From positions 1-64,000 of the forward strand of contig JAISVX010000005.1 of NCBI GenBank assembly GCA_031271345.1: a stretch of DNA of 64,000 nucleotides. The letters run 5' to 3'. A program made the translations under genes and the position numbers. Each line of letters starts with the position of its first letter. Positions within the stretch are counted from its first letter, which is position 1. Source of the stretch: Lactobacillaceae bacterium. Its GTDB lineage: Bacteria > Pseudomonadota > Alphaproteobacteria > RF32 > CAG-239. This document shows positions 44,056-52,246 of the stretch, one piece after another. The notes under the pieces were generated by a model, which was not told where the DNA came from, ran no database searches, and saw nothing but the letters and a program-made list of their open reading frames with translations.

Positions 44056-45813
44056 TTAAACCAATTTAATACGAAGTTCCTTAAGTTGTTCTTCTGAAAC
44101 GACGTTTGGCGCCTGCATCATTAAGTCTTGAGCCTTGCCGTTCATCGGGAACAAAATAACCTCGCGGATGCTCGGCTCGTCGGCAAGAAGCATAACGCTT
44201 CTATCAACGCCGGGAGCGCAGCCTGCGTGCGGTGGCGCGCCATATTTAAATGCGCTAATCATGCCGCCAAATTTGCTGTCAACGACCTCTGGTCCATAAC
44301 CGGCAATCTCAAACGCTTTATACATAATCTCCGGTCTGTGGTTGCGGACGGCTCCTGACGAAAGCTCGACGCCGTTGCATACAATGTCATACTGATATGC
44401 TAAAATATCCAGTGGATTTTTGTTCAGCAACGCGTCCATACCACCCTGGGGCATGGAGAACGGATTGTGGGAAAACTCAATTCTTCCTGTTTCTTCATTC
44501 TGCTCAAACATGGGAAAATCGACAACCCAGCAAAAACGAAAAGCATTTTTTTCGATTAAATCCAAATCTTCTCCAAGTTTTGTTCTTGCGCGTCCCGCGA
44601 ATTTTGAAACTTTTTCTTCTTCGCCAATAACGAAAAACACTGCATCGGTATCACCAAAATTCAAAGTTTTACAAATCTCATTGAGCTTTTCCAACGAAAA
44701 GACTTTTGCAACACCTTTTACAGTTTCTTTTGCAAATGCAATATATGCCATCCCCCCCATATCGTTTTCTTTTGCATAGGCATCCATTTTATCAAAGAAT
44801 GAACGTGGTTTTTCTGCAATGCCTTTAACAACAATTGCTCTTACCTTTTTACCTTCTTTAACCATATTATCATATACGCCAAAACCGCTGTTCCCAAACA
44901 ACCCGGTCGCATCCTGGATTATCAGCGGGTTTCTCAAATCTGGCTTATCGTTGCCGTATTTAAGCATAGACTCTCGAAACGGAATTCTGACAAAAGGATA
45001 ATCGTCAACCTTTCTGCCGTTTGCAAATTCTTTAAACACTCCTCCCATAACGTGTTCTACCGCAGTGAAAACATCTTCCTGCGTTGCAAAAGACATCTCT
45101 AAGTCGAGCTGATAAAACTCTCCCGGAGAACGATCCGCGCGGGGGTCTTCATCTCTAAAACATGGCGCGATTTGAAAATATTTATCAAACCCAGACACCA
45201 TTATCAACTGCTTAAACTGCTGAGGAGCCTGCGGAAGAGCATAAAATTTCCCCGGATTAACGCGGGAAGGCACCAAAAAGTCTCTTGCACCTTCTGGAGA
45301 AGAGGCCGTTAAAATCGGCGTTTGATATTCGACAAACCCCTGCTCTGTCATAAGCCTCCTCATCGCGGCAATGACTTTTGCGCGAAGCAAAATATTGTCG
45401 TGAAGCTTTTCGCGTCTTAAATCCAAAAAACGATACTTCAAGCGTAAATCTTCCGGAGCATAGTCATCTATCGCTATTTGAAAAGGAAGAACATCCGCTT
45501 CCGAGTGTACTTCGACTGATTTTACCTGAAGCTCAATTTCGCCTGTCGGCATATTTTTATTCGCATTGCCTTCTCTCGCGACAACGGTTCCTGTCAAACC
45601 GATAACAGACTCTGCTCTAATATCCTTGATACTGGAGAAAATATCTGACGAACTATCAATTACACACTGAGTAATGCCATAATTATCACGCAAGTCAATA
45701 AAACATAGATTTCCCAAGTTTCTTTTGCGATGTATCCATCCCGCGATTTTAACTTCTCCGCCAATATCTGACAAGCGAAGTTCTCCACAATTATGCGTAC
45801 GATAAGCGTTCAT
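44056..45813 (-). CDS. aspS: Aspartyl-tRNA synthetase
   Basis: AspS charges tRNA-Asp (possibly also tRNA-Asn). The 585-residue bacterial-type class II enzyme begins with the OB-fold anticodon domain ([33 protein letters not shown]). Motif 2 is [21 protein letters not shown], a GAD domain is inserted in the middle, and the motif 3 arginine is in [15 protein letters not shown]. It is divergent from rnd. Its stop lies 3 nt before the Cas13-like gene, which would be transcribed from the same promoter. Confidence 0.97.
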   Translation of the reverse strand: MNAYRTHNCGELRLSDIGGEVKIAGWIHRKRNLGNLCFIDLRDNYGITQCVIDSSSDIFSSIKDIRAESVIGLTGTVVAREGNANKNMPTGEIELQVKSVEVHSEADVLPFQIAIDDYAPEDLRLKYRFLDLRREKLHDNILLRAKVIAAMRRLMTEQGFVEYQTPILTASSPEGARDFLVPSRVNPGKFYALPQAPQQFKQLIMVSGFDKYFQIAPCFRDEDPRADRSPGEFYQLDLEMSFATQEDVFTAVEHVMGGVFKEFANGRKVDDYPFVRIPFRESMLKYGNDKPDLRNPLIIQDATGLFGNSGFGVYDNMVKEGKKVRAIVVKGIAEKPRSFFDKMDAYAKENDMGGMAYIAFAKETVKGVAKVFSLEKLNEICKTLNFGDTDAVFFVIGEEEKVSKFAGRARTKLGEDLDLIEKNAFRFCWVVDFPMFEQNEETGRIEFSHNPFSMPQGGMDALLNKNPLDILAYQYDIVCNGVELSSGAVRNHRPEIMYKAFEIAGYGPEVVDSKFGGMISAFKYGAPPHAGCAPGVDRSVMLLADEPSIREVILFPMNGKAQDLMMQAPNVVSEEQLKELRIKLV

Positions 45814-45959
45814 TTTTTTCCTCTTTGGTTTAAGTGCTTAGACCTATATTTCTATTATTAAATTATGCTAAAAGCAATTAAAAAATATGAATTTTTCCTT
45901 GCTTACAACAACAAAATGGGGTTAATTATGAGTAGAAAATATATTTTAGGTTATACGAT

Positions 45960-47120
45960 ATGAAATTAATTGAAAAAACTAAAGATTTAAAAAGCTTTTG
46001 CAAAGAGTTAAGCACGCAAAAATTTATTACCGTCGACTTAGAGTTTTTAAGAGAAAAAACATACTATGCCAAACTCTGCCTTATACAAGTCGCATACAAA
46101 GGTGATTCCGCAATCATCGATCCGCTTGCGGAAGATATAGACTTGACTCCGTTTTTTGAAGTTTTGGACAACAAAAGAGTTTTAAAAATCTTTCACTCCA
46201 GCAGACAAGATATTGAAATAATATATAACCTAACAGGAAAAATCCCGTCGCCGTTATTTGATACGCAGATTGCGGCTATGGTCTGCGGGTTTGGAGAATC
46301 TGTGGGCTATGAAAGTTTGGTAAAGAAAATTTTGAAAACCGATTTGGATAAAACATACCGCTTGTCAAACTGGAGCAAAAGACCTCTTGATGATACGCAG
46401 CTGGAATATGCTTTGTCGGATGTTACGCACCTGGTTAATGTTTATGAATATATGCGCGATTATTTGGAAAAAAACAACCGAATACACTGGCTGGATGAAG
46501 AAATGGAACACCTGATGGATCCAGAAACATATATTACCAATCCAGAAGAAGCCTGGCAAAAAATCAAACACCGCTCCCACAACCCCAAATATCTGACGAT
46601 GCTTAGAGAACTGGCGGCGTGGAGAGAAAGAAGAGCGCAAAGAAAAAATGTTTTAAGACAGTCTGTAATTAAGGATGAGGCTCTCTTGAACATTGCCGCG
46701 GTTGCGCCGGAAACCCATGAAGAGCTGGAAGAAATAAGAAACATGAGAAAAGATATTTTATCAGGCAAAATTGCTGATGAAATAATTGAAACCGTAAAAA
46801 AAGCCAAGGAAATTTCGCCTGAAAATTATGTGAAATTAAAAAATGAAAAAACTAACCCGGCTTTTTCATTCGCGCTCTATGAGTTATTAAAACTTCTGCT
46901 CAAAATTATCAGCCAGGAAAAAGGCGTTGTCGCAAAACTTATTGCCTCTGACGAAGACATAAAAGAGTTTTCTTCCGCAAATGACGATGAGACATCAATA
47001 TTAAAAGGCTGGAGATATGAAATTTTTGGAAAGGAAGCCTTAAAACTTCGAGAAGGAAAAATAGATATTTCTTATAATCCGAAAAAAAAGAACATAAATA
47101 TGAAAGAAGCCTCAGTTTGA
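45960..47120 (+). CDS. rnd: Ribonuclease D
   Basis: RNase D is a 3'-5' exonuclease in tRNA 3' maturation. The 386-residue protein has DEDD motifs: Exo I VDLEFLREKTYY, Exo II VLKIFHSSRQDIE and Exo III LEYALSDVTHLVNVY (DEDDy). One HRDC domain follows (MLRELAAWRERRAQRKNVLRQSVIKDEALL). Divergent placement from aspS is common in alphaproteobacteria. A hairpin terminator follows. Confidence 0.95.
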   Translation: MKLIEKTKDLKSFCKELSTQKFITVDLEFLREKTYYAKLCLIQVAYKGDSAIIDPLAEDIDLTPFFEVLDNKRVLKIFHSSRQDIEIIYNLTGKIPSPLFDTQIAAMVCGFGESVGYESLVKKILKTDLDKTYRLSNWSKRPLDDTQLEYALSDVTHLVNVYEYMRDYLEKNNRIHWLDEEMEHLMDPETYITNPEEAWQKIKHRSHNPKYLTMLRELAAWRERRAQRKNVLRQSVIKDEALLNIAAVAPETHEELEEIRNMRKDILSGKIADEIIETVKKAKEISPENYVKLKNEKTNPAFSFALYELLKLLLKIISQEKGVVAKLIASDEDIKEFSSANDDETSILKGWRYEIFGKEALKLREGKIDISYNPKKKNINMKEASV

Positions 47121-47133
47121 GGCTTCTTTCTTT
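47103..47133 (+). terminator. rnd terminator
   Basis: AAAGAAGCCTC-agttt-GAGGCTTCTTT followed by CTTT. Confidence 0.85.
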
Positions 47134-47150
47134 AGTTCCCATAATCCTTA

Positions 47151-47441
47151 TTACATCTTATATGGTTTATTATACATTGTTTCTATAAGCGTTATCAGCT
47201 TTATTGCTTTATCGCTCTGTACAGAGTAAAAAATTGTCTGCGCAGCGCGCCTTGTTTTAACAATTTTTTCAGTCCTTAATATTGCCAAATGCTGCGACAG
47301 TGAAGATTGGCTTAAGCCTACTATCTTTCCTAAATCCGTCACATTTAATTCATTTCCCATCAAAGTATAAACTATTTCCAATCTCTTTTCATTAGATAGA
47401 GCCTTTAGAAGTCTTACTCCCGCTTTAAATGCCGTTTTCAT
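47151..47441 (-). CDS. ArsR/SmtB family transcriptional regulator
   Basis: The 96-residue winged-helix repressor has the ArsR pattern LLKALSNEKRLEIVYTLMG, the recognition helix LGLSQSSLSQHL-like GKIVGLSQSSLSQHLAIL, and the wing KTRRAAQTIFYSV. It lacks the ELCVCDL cysteine box, so it is not a typical metal sensor. It may respond to redox or other signals, as BigR/SoxR-type ArsR proteins do. It is divergent from xseB-ispA, and an inverted repeat lies in the shared intergenic region. Confidence 0.88.
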   Translation of the reverse strand: MKTAFKAGVRLLKALSNEKRLEIVYTLMGNELNVTDLGKIVGLSQSSLSQHLAILRTEKIVKTRRAAQTIFYSVQSDKAIKLITLIETMYNKPYKM

Positions 47442-47527
47442 ATCTTTTCCCCTTCTATAACAAGTATTTCTAATTTAGCATATAATGAAGGAGCAGAACA
47501 GTTGTGGCTCGACCAATTGATATATGT

Positions 47528-47550
47528 ACTTTATGGTCTAGACATAAAGT
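47528..47550. promoter_or_regulatory. Inverted repeat between arsR-like gene and xseB
   Basis: ACTTTAT ... ATAAAGT flank a GTCTAGAC core. This is a candidate operator for the divergent ArsR-type regulator; the core also occurs in the palindrome at 10701-10724. Confidence 0.4.
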
Positions 47551-47587
47551 TTATATGAATATAATATATCATCAAAGGAGACAAAAT

Positions 47588-47827
47588 ATGGGAAATGATG
47601 ATATAAAAAACTTAAATTTTGAAGACGCTTTGCTGCAGCTTGAGAATATTGTCAGAGAGTTAGAAGCGGGAAGAATCAAACTTGACGACGCCGTAGAAGC
47701 TTATGAAAAAGCCGTGAAATTAAAACAATTCTGCGAAAATAAATTAAAAGCGGCACAGTTGAAAATTGAAAAAATTGAAATAAAAGACGGCGAGATAAAA
47801 ATATCACAATTTGAAGAAAAAGAATAA
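47588..47827 (+). CDS. xseB: Exodeoxyribonuclease VII small subunit
   Basis: XseB pairs with XseA to degrade single-stranded DNA. The 79-residue coiled-coil protein shows NFEDALLQLENIVRELEAGR and LDDAVEAYEKAVKLKQFCENKL, the XseB signature. ATG 47588 is chosen over an upstream in-frame start because AAAGGAG lies at correct spacing and the normal N terminus is obtained. ispA starts 1 nt after its stop, the typical alphaproteobacterial pairing. Confidence 0.94.
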   Translation: MGNDDIKNLNFEDALLQLENIVRELEAGRIKLDDAVEAYEKAVKLKQFCENKLKAAQLKIEKIEIKDGEIKISQFEEKE

Positions 47828-47828
47828 G

Positions 47829-48728
47829 ATGGAAAATATACAAGAAATTATAAAAGGGTATTCAGACAAATTTAATTCAAATCTATTGGAACTGTTTAAC
47901 ACCACGCATGGATATGAGAAAAAAACCGTTGAGGCGATGCTTTATTCCTTAACAAACGGAGGGAAAAGGCTGCGGGCTTTTCTTGTTTTTGAAACCGCAA
48001 AATTATTTGGCATTCAATTTGAAAAATCTTTCAGAGTTTCCGCCGCATTGGAAATGATACATGCATATTCACTGATACATGACGATTTGCCGGCTATGGA
48101 CAACGATGTTATGCGCAGAGGAAAACCCACATGCCATATCCAATTTGATGAAGCCACCGCGATTTTGGCCGGGGACGGTCTGCTAACATATTCTTTTGAA
48201 ATATTAAGCGATAAAAAAACCCACGAAAACCCTGAAATAAGATGTAATCTGATACAGCGCCTCGCAAATGCCGCCGGCGCATATAACGGCATGATAGCGG
48301 GACAGACTCTTGATTTATACGCCGATAACTGCCCAAAAGAACAAAAAAATGAAAGCCTTATAAAGCATATTGAAGAGATGAAAACCGGGCGTTTAATAAG
48401 ATTTGCCTGCGAGGCCGGCACAATCCTCGGACAAGCCAATGAAGAACAGTTTAAGGCATTAATAAAATATGCGCGAAATATCGGCATGGCTTTTCAAATT
48501 GCCGATGATATTCTTGATGCGGAAGGAGACCCAAAGCTTGTAGGGAAGACCCTGCAAAAAGATAAAGACCAGGGAAAAGTCACTTTTGTAACTTTATACG
48601 GCATAGACAATGCAAAGGAAACCGCTAATCAATTAATTAACGAAGCGAAAAACACCGTTGATATTTTCAAAGACAAAGCCAAGAACTTAAAGCTTTTGGC
48701 TGACTATATAATAAACAGAAAATATTAA
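47829..48728 (+). CDS. ispA: Short-chain polyprenyl (farnesyl/geranyl) diphosphate synthase
   Basis: IspA condenses IPP with DMAPP/GPP to make farnesyl diphosphate for quinones and undecaprenyl carrier. The 299-residue all-helical enzyme has GGKRLRAFLV, the first aspartate-rich motif HDDLPAMDNDVMRRGKPTCH and the second DDILDAEGD, with the residues before the first Asp motif (SLIHDD) fitting short-chain products. It is coupled to xseB. dxs, often next, is absent. Confidence 0.94.
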   Translation: MENIQEIIKGYSDKFNSNLLELFNTTHGYEKKTVEAMLYSLTNGGKRLRAFLVFETAKLFGIQFEKSFRVSAALEMIHAYSLIHDDLPAMDNDVMRRGKPTCHIQFDEATAILAGDGLLTYSFEILSDKKTHENPEIRCNLIQRLANAAGAYNGMIAGQTLDLYADNCPKEQKNESLIKHIEEMKTGRLIRFACEAGTILGQANEEQFKALIKYARNIGMAFQIADDILDAEGDPKLVGKTLQKDKDQGKVTFVTLYGIDNAKETANQLINEAKNTVDIFKDKAKNLKLLADYIINRKY

Positions 48729-48729
48729 T

Positions 48730-48760
48730 AAAAAAAGCTCTCAAACCGAGAGCTTTTTTT
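48730..48760. terminator. Bidirectional terminator
   Basis: AAAAAAAGCTCTC-aaacc-GAGAGCTTTTTTT between convergent ispA and the DsbA-family gene. Confidence 0.9.
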
Positions 48761-48775
48761 ATTACTTGAACGTTC

Positions 48776-49489
48776 TTATTTCAAAGCGTCAATAGCACTT
48801 TGAAGATCTCTTGGTTCAAAAGACTGAACCACTTTGTTGCCAAGAATAACTGTAGGAACGCCCTGAACTTGAAGAGCTGATGCTAAAACAGAATTTTCGG
48901 TTAAAACAGCTCCGACATTTTCAGAATTCAAATCAGCTTTATATTTTTCAACATTAACGCCGACTTTTCCAGCCAACTCGTCAATTTTCTCTTCAGTTAA
49001 TTGTCCTTCATAGCCGAAAAGAGCATCGTTAAGTTCTGCAAATTTTCCTTGTAAATTTGCCGCCATTACAGCTTTAGCCGCATATTCAGAAATAGGACCT
49101 AAGAACATTAATGGTTTAAATACAAATTTAGCGTCCGGATTTCTGTCAGACAACTCTTTAATTGTAGGATATAATCTGTGGCAGTATCCGCAAGAATAGT
49201 CATAGAACACAACTAAAACCGCTTTAGAGTTTTTGTCTCCGATAAAAGGACTTGAAGCGTCGTTATATAATACGTCAGCATTATTTTTTATTGAATCTTC
49301 CAAAGCCTTTAATTGTTTTTCCATTGCAACTTTTTCATAGTTTTGCAAAGCATCTATTACTAATTCAGGATTTTTACTTAAAACCTCGGCAATTTTCTTT
49401 TCTTTTGACAAGCAGCAAAGAGTACACATAGTTATCGCTACCAAAGATAAAACCAAAGCCAAAGTTGATACCAAATTACCTTTTTTCAT
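48776..49489 (-). CDS. DsbA-family periplasmic thiol-disulfide oxidoreductase
   Basis: The 237-residue protein has an N-terminal membrane anchor or signal (LVSTLALVLSLVAITMCTLCCL), a helical stalk of about 60 residues (KIAEVLSKNPELVIDALQNYEKVA) and a thioredoxin-like DsbA domain with active site YDYSCGYCHRL (CGYC) and cis-proline loop QGVPTVILG. The stalk plus DsbA arrangement resembles Com1/BdbD-like proteins of alphaproteobacteria. The two or three cysteines in the anchor (CTLCC) are unusual and could allow lipidation. Confidence 0.9.
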   Translation of the reverse strand: MKKGNLVSTLALVLSLVAITMCTLCCLSKEKKIAEVLSKNPELVIDALQNYEKVAMEKQLKALEDSIKNNADVLYNDASSPFIGDKNSKAVLVVFYDYSCGYCHRLYPTIKELSDRNPDAKFVFKPLMFLGPISEYAAKAVMAANLQGKFAELNDALFGYEGQLTEEKIDELAGKVGVNVEKYKADLNSENVGAVLTENSVLASALQVQGVPTVILGNKVVQSFEPRDLQSAIDALK

Positions 49490-49657
49490 TATATAATTTC
49501 CTTAAGGTTAAAGTTTATTTTAAATACCTATTTAATCTAATCAATTATATATTTCTTTACAAGAGAAATTTATAAGATTTGCCCCCCTATTTTTGATAAC
49601 TGTTTTTTCATAAATATTATATATAATAAGCTAAAACAGACTGCGAAGAGGGAAAAA

Positions 49658-50317
49658 ATGTTTGATATAAAATTATCAATATTCTCAAAGAACAAATCTC
49701 TAGAGAAAAAAATAGACTTATTTCATGATAAGCTGATTGATGTAACGATGATTTTTAAAAAAGCGATAAAAATCTTTCTTACAGAAAAAAGAAGCGAAGA
49801 CTATAAAAAGCTCAGCAAACAAATTAAGCAGATAGAACATGACGCCGATATATTGAGAAGAGAAATAGAAAACGACTTATATACCAAAAATCTGATACCC
49901 GATTTAAGAGGAGACGTCCTGCAATTGGTAGAAAATCTTGACAGGGTTGTTAACAGGTTTGACGAGGTTACGTACAAATTCTATATTGAGCAGCCAGACA
50001 TTCCATCCGAATATCATATAAGGCTGTCAGAATTATGTTCTCAGGTTTCCGAATGTGTCGAAAACATGGTGATTGCTTCGCGCTCTTTCTTCAGAAACAC
50101 CAGCGCCGTGAGGGATTATGCCCAAAAAGTTTATTTCATCGAAAATGAAACTGATATTTCTTCTGGAAAATTAAAAGAAGCTCTTTTTGACTCTCCGCTC
50201 GCTTTAGCCAACAAACTTCAAATTAATGCTCTTGTTTCTGCCGTGGCGGATATTGCCGACATTGCTGAAGACTGTATTGACGAACTACTAATTTTTGTTA
50301 TTAAAAGAGATGTTTAA
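49658..50317 (+). CDS. PhoU-like (DUF47) accessory protein of the phosphate transporter
   Basis: The 219-residue helical protein has the DUF47 repeats with acidic metal-binding turns, seen as IKQIEHDADILRREIENDLY and NLDRVVNRFDEVTYKF, and again in the C-terminal half (YFIENETDISSGKLKEALF). DUF47 proteins bind iron clusters and regulate PiT permeases. Its stop overlaps the ATG of the pit gene (TAATG), giving the typical pair. Confidence 0.9.
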   Translation: MFDIKLSIFSKNKSLEKKIDLFHDKLIDVTMIFKKAIKIFLTEKRSEDYKKLSKQIKQIEHDADILRREIENDLYTKNLIPDLRGDVLQLVENLDRVVNRFDEVTYKFYIEQPDIPSEYHIRLSELCSQVSECVENMVIASRSFFRNTSAVRDYAQKVYFIENETDISSGKLKEALFDSPLALANKLQINALVSAVADIADIAEDCIDELLIFVIKRDV

Positions 50318-51372
50318 TGGGTTACAGCTTTTTCTTTTTTCTAAGCAGCGGCTTATTTCTTGGATGGTCACTCGGAGCCAGTGACGCCTCCAATGTTTTC
50401 GGCACGGCGGTTGGAACAAAAATGATAAGGTTTAGAACGGCGGCAATAACAGCGTCCGTTTTTGTTATCATCGGCGCTGTATACGCTGGTTCTGGAACAA
50501 GCAAAACACTCGGCGAACTCGGCAGCATCAACGCGCTTGCCGGCGCTTTTATGGTTGCTTTCGCCTCAGCTTTGACCATCTTTTTAATGGTTAAAGCCAG
50601 CCTGCCCGTATCCACATCCCATGCGATTGTCGGAGGAATTATCGGCTGGAATATATACAGCGGAAAACCTACCGACGTAGCCGTTTTTTCCAAAATCGTA
50701 AGCACCTGGATATTATGCCCCATACTCGCCGGAATTATTGCGGTAATTTTATATCTGATTATCAAATTAGTTCTTAGAAAATCTAAAATTCATCTAATAG
50801 CCCTTGACTATTATACAAGAACAGGCTTAATTCTTGCCGGCGCTTTTGGCGCCTATGCTTTGGGAGCCAACAATATCGCAAACGTTATGGGCGTGTTTGT
50901 CGACTCAAGCCCTCTTCACGGGTTTAACTGGAAAAACATTATCGAATTAAACAGCACTCAAGTCTTGTTTCTTATCGGAGGAATATCTATAGCTCTTGGA
51001 ATAATAACATACTCGCAAAAAGTTATTAAAACCGTCGGCAATGATTTAATGGCAATGTCTCCGATTATCGCTCTTATTGTCGTAATTGCTCAGGCTCTTG
51101 TATTGTTTATATTCTCTTCTACAGATTTGAGAGACTTTTTGGTTTCTCTGTCTCTTCCAGAAATCCCTCTTGTTCCTGTCTCAAGCACACAGGCTGTTAT
51201 CGGCGCTATTATGGGAATAGGAATAGCTAAAGGAGGAAAAGGCATAAAATGGTCGGTAGTCGGAAGAATCGCCATCGGCTGGGTTCTAACCCCCACATTT
51301 GCTGCTTTATCCTGCTTTATCCTTTTGTTTTTCTTAGAAAACGTCTTTAATCAAGTTGTCTTTCTTCCATAA
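50317..51372 (+). CDS. pit: Inorganic phosphate transporter, PiT family
   Basis: The 351-residue permease has about ten membrane helices and the two PD001131-type signatures of PiT proteins: GASDASNVFGTAVGTKMI near the N terminus and ALGANNIANVMGVFV in the second half, plus PVSTSHAIVGGIIGWN and PVSSTQAVIGAIMG. It imports metal-phosphate with protons. It is co-translated with the DUF47 gene and ends at a hairpin terminator. Confidence 0.94.
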   Translation: MGYSFFFFLSSGLFLGWSLGASDASNVFGTAVGTKMIRFRTAAITASVFVIIGAVYAGSGTSKTLGELGSINALAGAFMVAFASALTIFLMVKASLPVSTSHAIVGGIIGWNIYSGKPTDVAVFSKIVSTWILCPILAGIIAVILYLIIKLVLRKSKIHLIALDYYTRTGLILAGAFGAYALGANNIANVMGVFVDSSPLHGFNWKNIIELNSTQVLFLIGGISIALGIITYSQKVIKTVGNDLMAMSPIIALIVVIAQALVLFIFSSTDLRDFLVSLSLPEIPLVPVSSTQAVIGAIMGIGIAKGGKGIKWSVVGRIAIGWVLTPTFAALSCFILLFFLENVFNQVVFLP

Positions 51373-51398
51373 AAAAGCGCCCTTTTCATGGCGCTTTT
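51373..51398. terminator. Terminator between pit and the pilin-operon end
   Basis: AAAAGCGCC-N8-GGCGCTTTT between convergent genes. Confidence 0.8.
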
Positions 51399-51412
51399 AA
51401 AATTTGATTTCT

Positions 51413-52156
51413 TTACAAGTTAAGGTTATTCCAACCGCCTGTTTTGGGAGCCGGCGCTTCTTTAACTTCGCTTTCCCAGTTTCTTATCGGACCTGTCGCA
51501 GAGCTTGAGCTGCTTTGTTTAACCTTGTTTTTTTGGTCATCCGTCTCGGCTACGCCGACAGGAACCATTTGATCAAGCAATGCTGGAGAAACGAAAGGAA
51601 CGGCAACATCTTCAGCGGCAAAGATTGAAACCAATTCATCAATAACTCCCGAGCCATTGCTGAAATTATAGGTTTTTAGCTTTCCGCCGTAGAAAATTGT
51701 AAACGAATAACATGGGGATGACAGAAGAACGTCCGTATAATCCACGCCTCTTATAAATCTAAACATTAATTTTGGTCTTATAGCACATTGTTCAATCTTT
51801 GTTGATACAGCTTCTTCATTTCCTAAAATTGAACCGACGAAAATTGATTTTAACTCCTGGTCAAAAACACCGCAAAATGATTTAACCGCCATACCGTCTA
51901 TTGCATAACCTTCATAGTCTGGGGCAGCCGCGTCAACGACATAACAATATATCTGCTCGGAGTCCGTAATATTTTTCATCGCTATATTGCCCATGGAATC
52001 ATATATTGTTCCCAATATTTCAGGACCTTTTGCGGTTTGCCTGCGCCATGAATCTCTGTCTTGCTGGAAAGAGGTTACGCCTTCGCCTGTCTGAGCTGAC
52101 GCGCTTACAGAAACAAACAAACTTAATATTAAAACCGTAATAGATATTTTTCTCAT
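51413..52156 (-). CDS. Secreted protein of unknown function downstream of the giant prepilin-like gene
   Basis: The 247-residue protein has a cleavable signal peptide (VLILSLFVSVSASAQ, with cut after ASA). The mature region has five cysteines, probably in disulfides (EQIYCYVVDA, SFCGVFD, EQCAIRP, SSPCYSF), and a low-complexity serine run before a Trp/Asn-rich end GGWNNLNL. I recognise no family. It follows the 1045-residue gene on the same strand after a hairpin, so it may be expressed at reduced level from the same transcript and could assist surface assembly. Confidence 0.75.
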   Translation of the reverse strand: MRKISITVLILSLFVSVSASAQTGEGVTSFQQDRDSWRRQTAKGPEILGTIYDSMGNIAMKNITDSEQIYCYVVDAAAPDYEGYAIDGMAVKSFCGVFDQELKSIFVGSILGNEEAVSTKIEQCAIRPKLMFRFIRGVDYTDVLLSSPCYSFTIFYGGKLKTYNFSNGSGVIDELVSIFAAEDVAVPFVSPALLDQMVPVGVAETDDQKNKVKQSSSSSATGPIRNWESEVKEAPAPKTGGWNNLNL

Positions 52157-52191
52157 TTATAATAACTCCATATTAAATACATAAAGAAATA

Positions 52192-52226
52192 ATAAGCCCC
52201 TTACCGTGAAAAAGCAAGGGGCTTAT
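52192..52226 (-). terminator. Hairpin after the giant prepilin-like gene
   Basis: ATAAGCCCCTT and AAGGGGCTTAT pair over 11 bp. The downstream side on the minus strand is only moderately T-rich, so partial read-through is likely. Confidence 0.65.
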
Positions 52227-52246
52227 CAACTTTTTATGAACAAATC

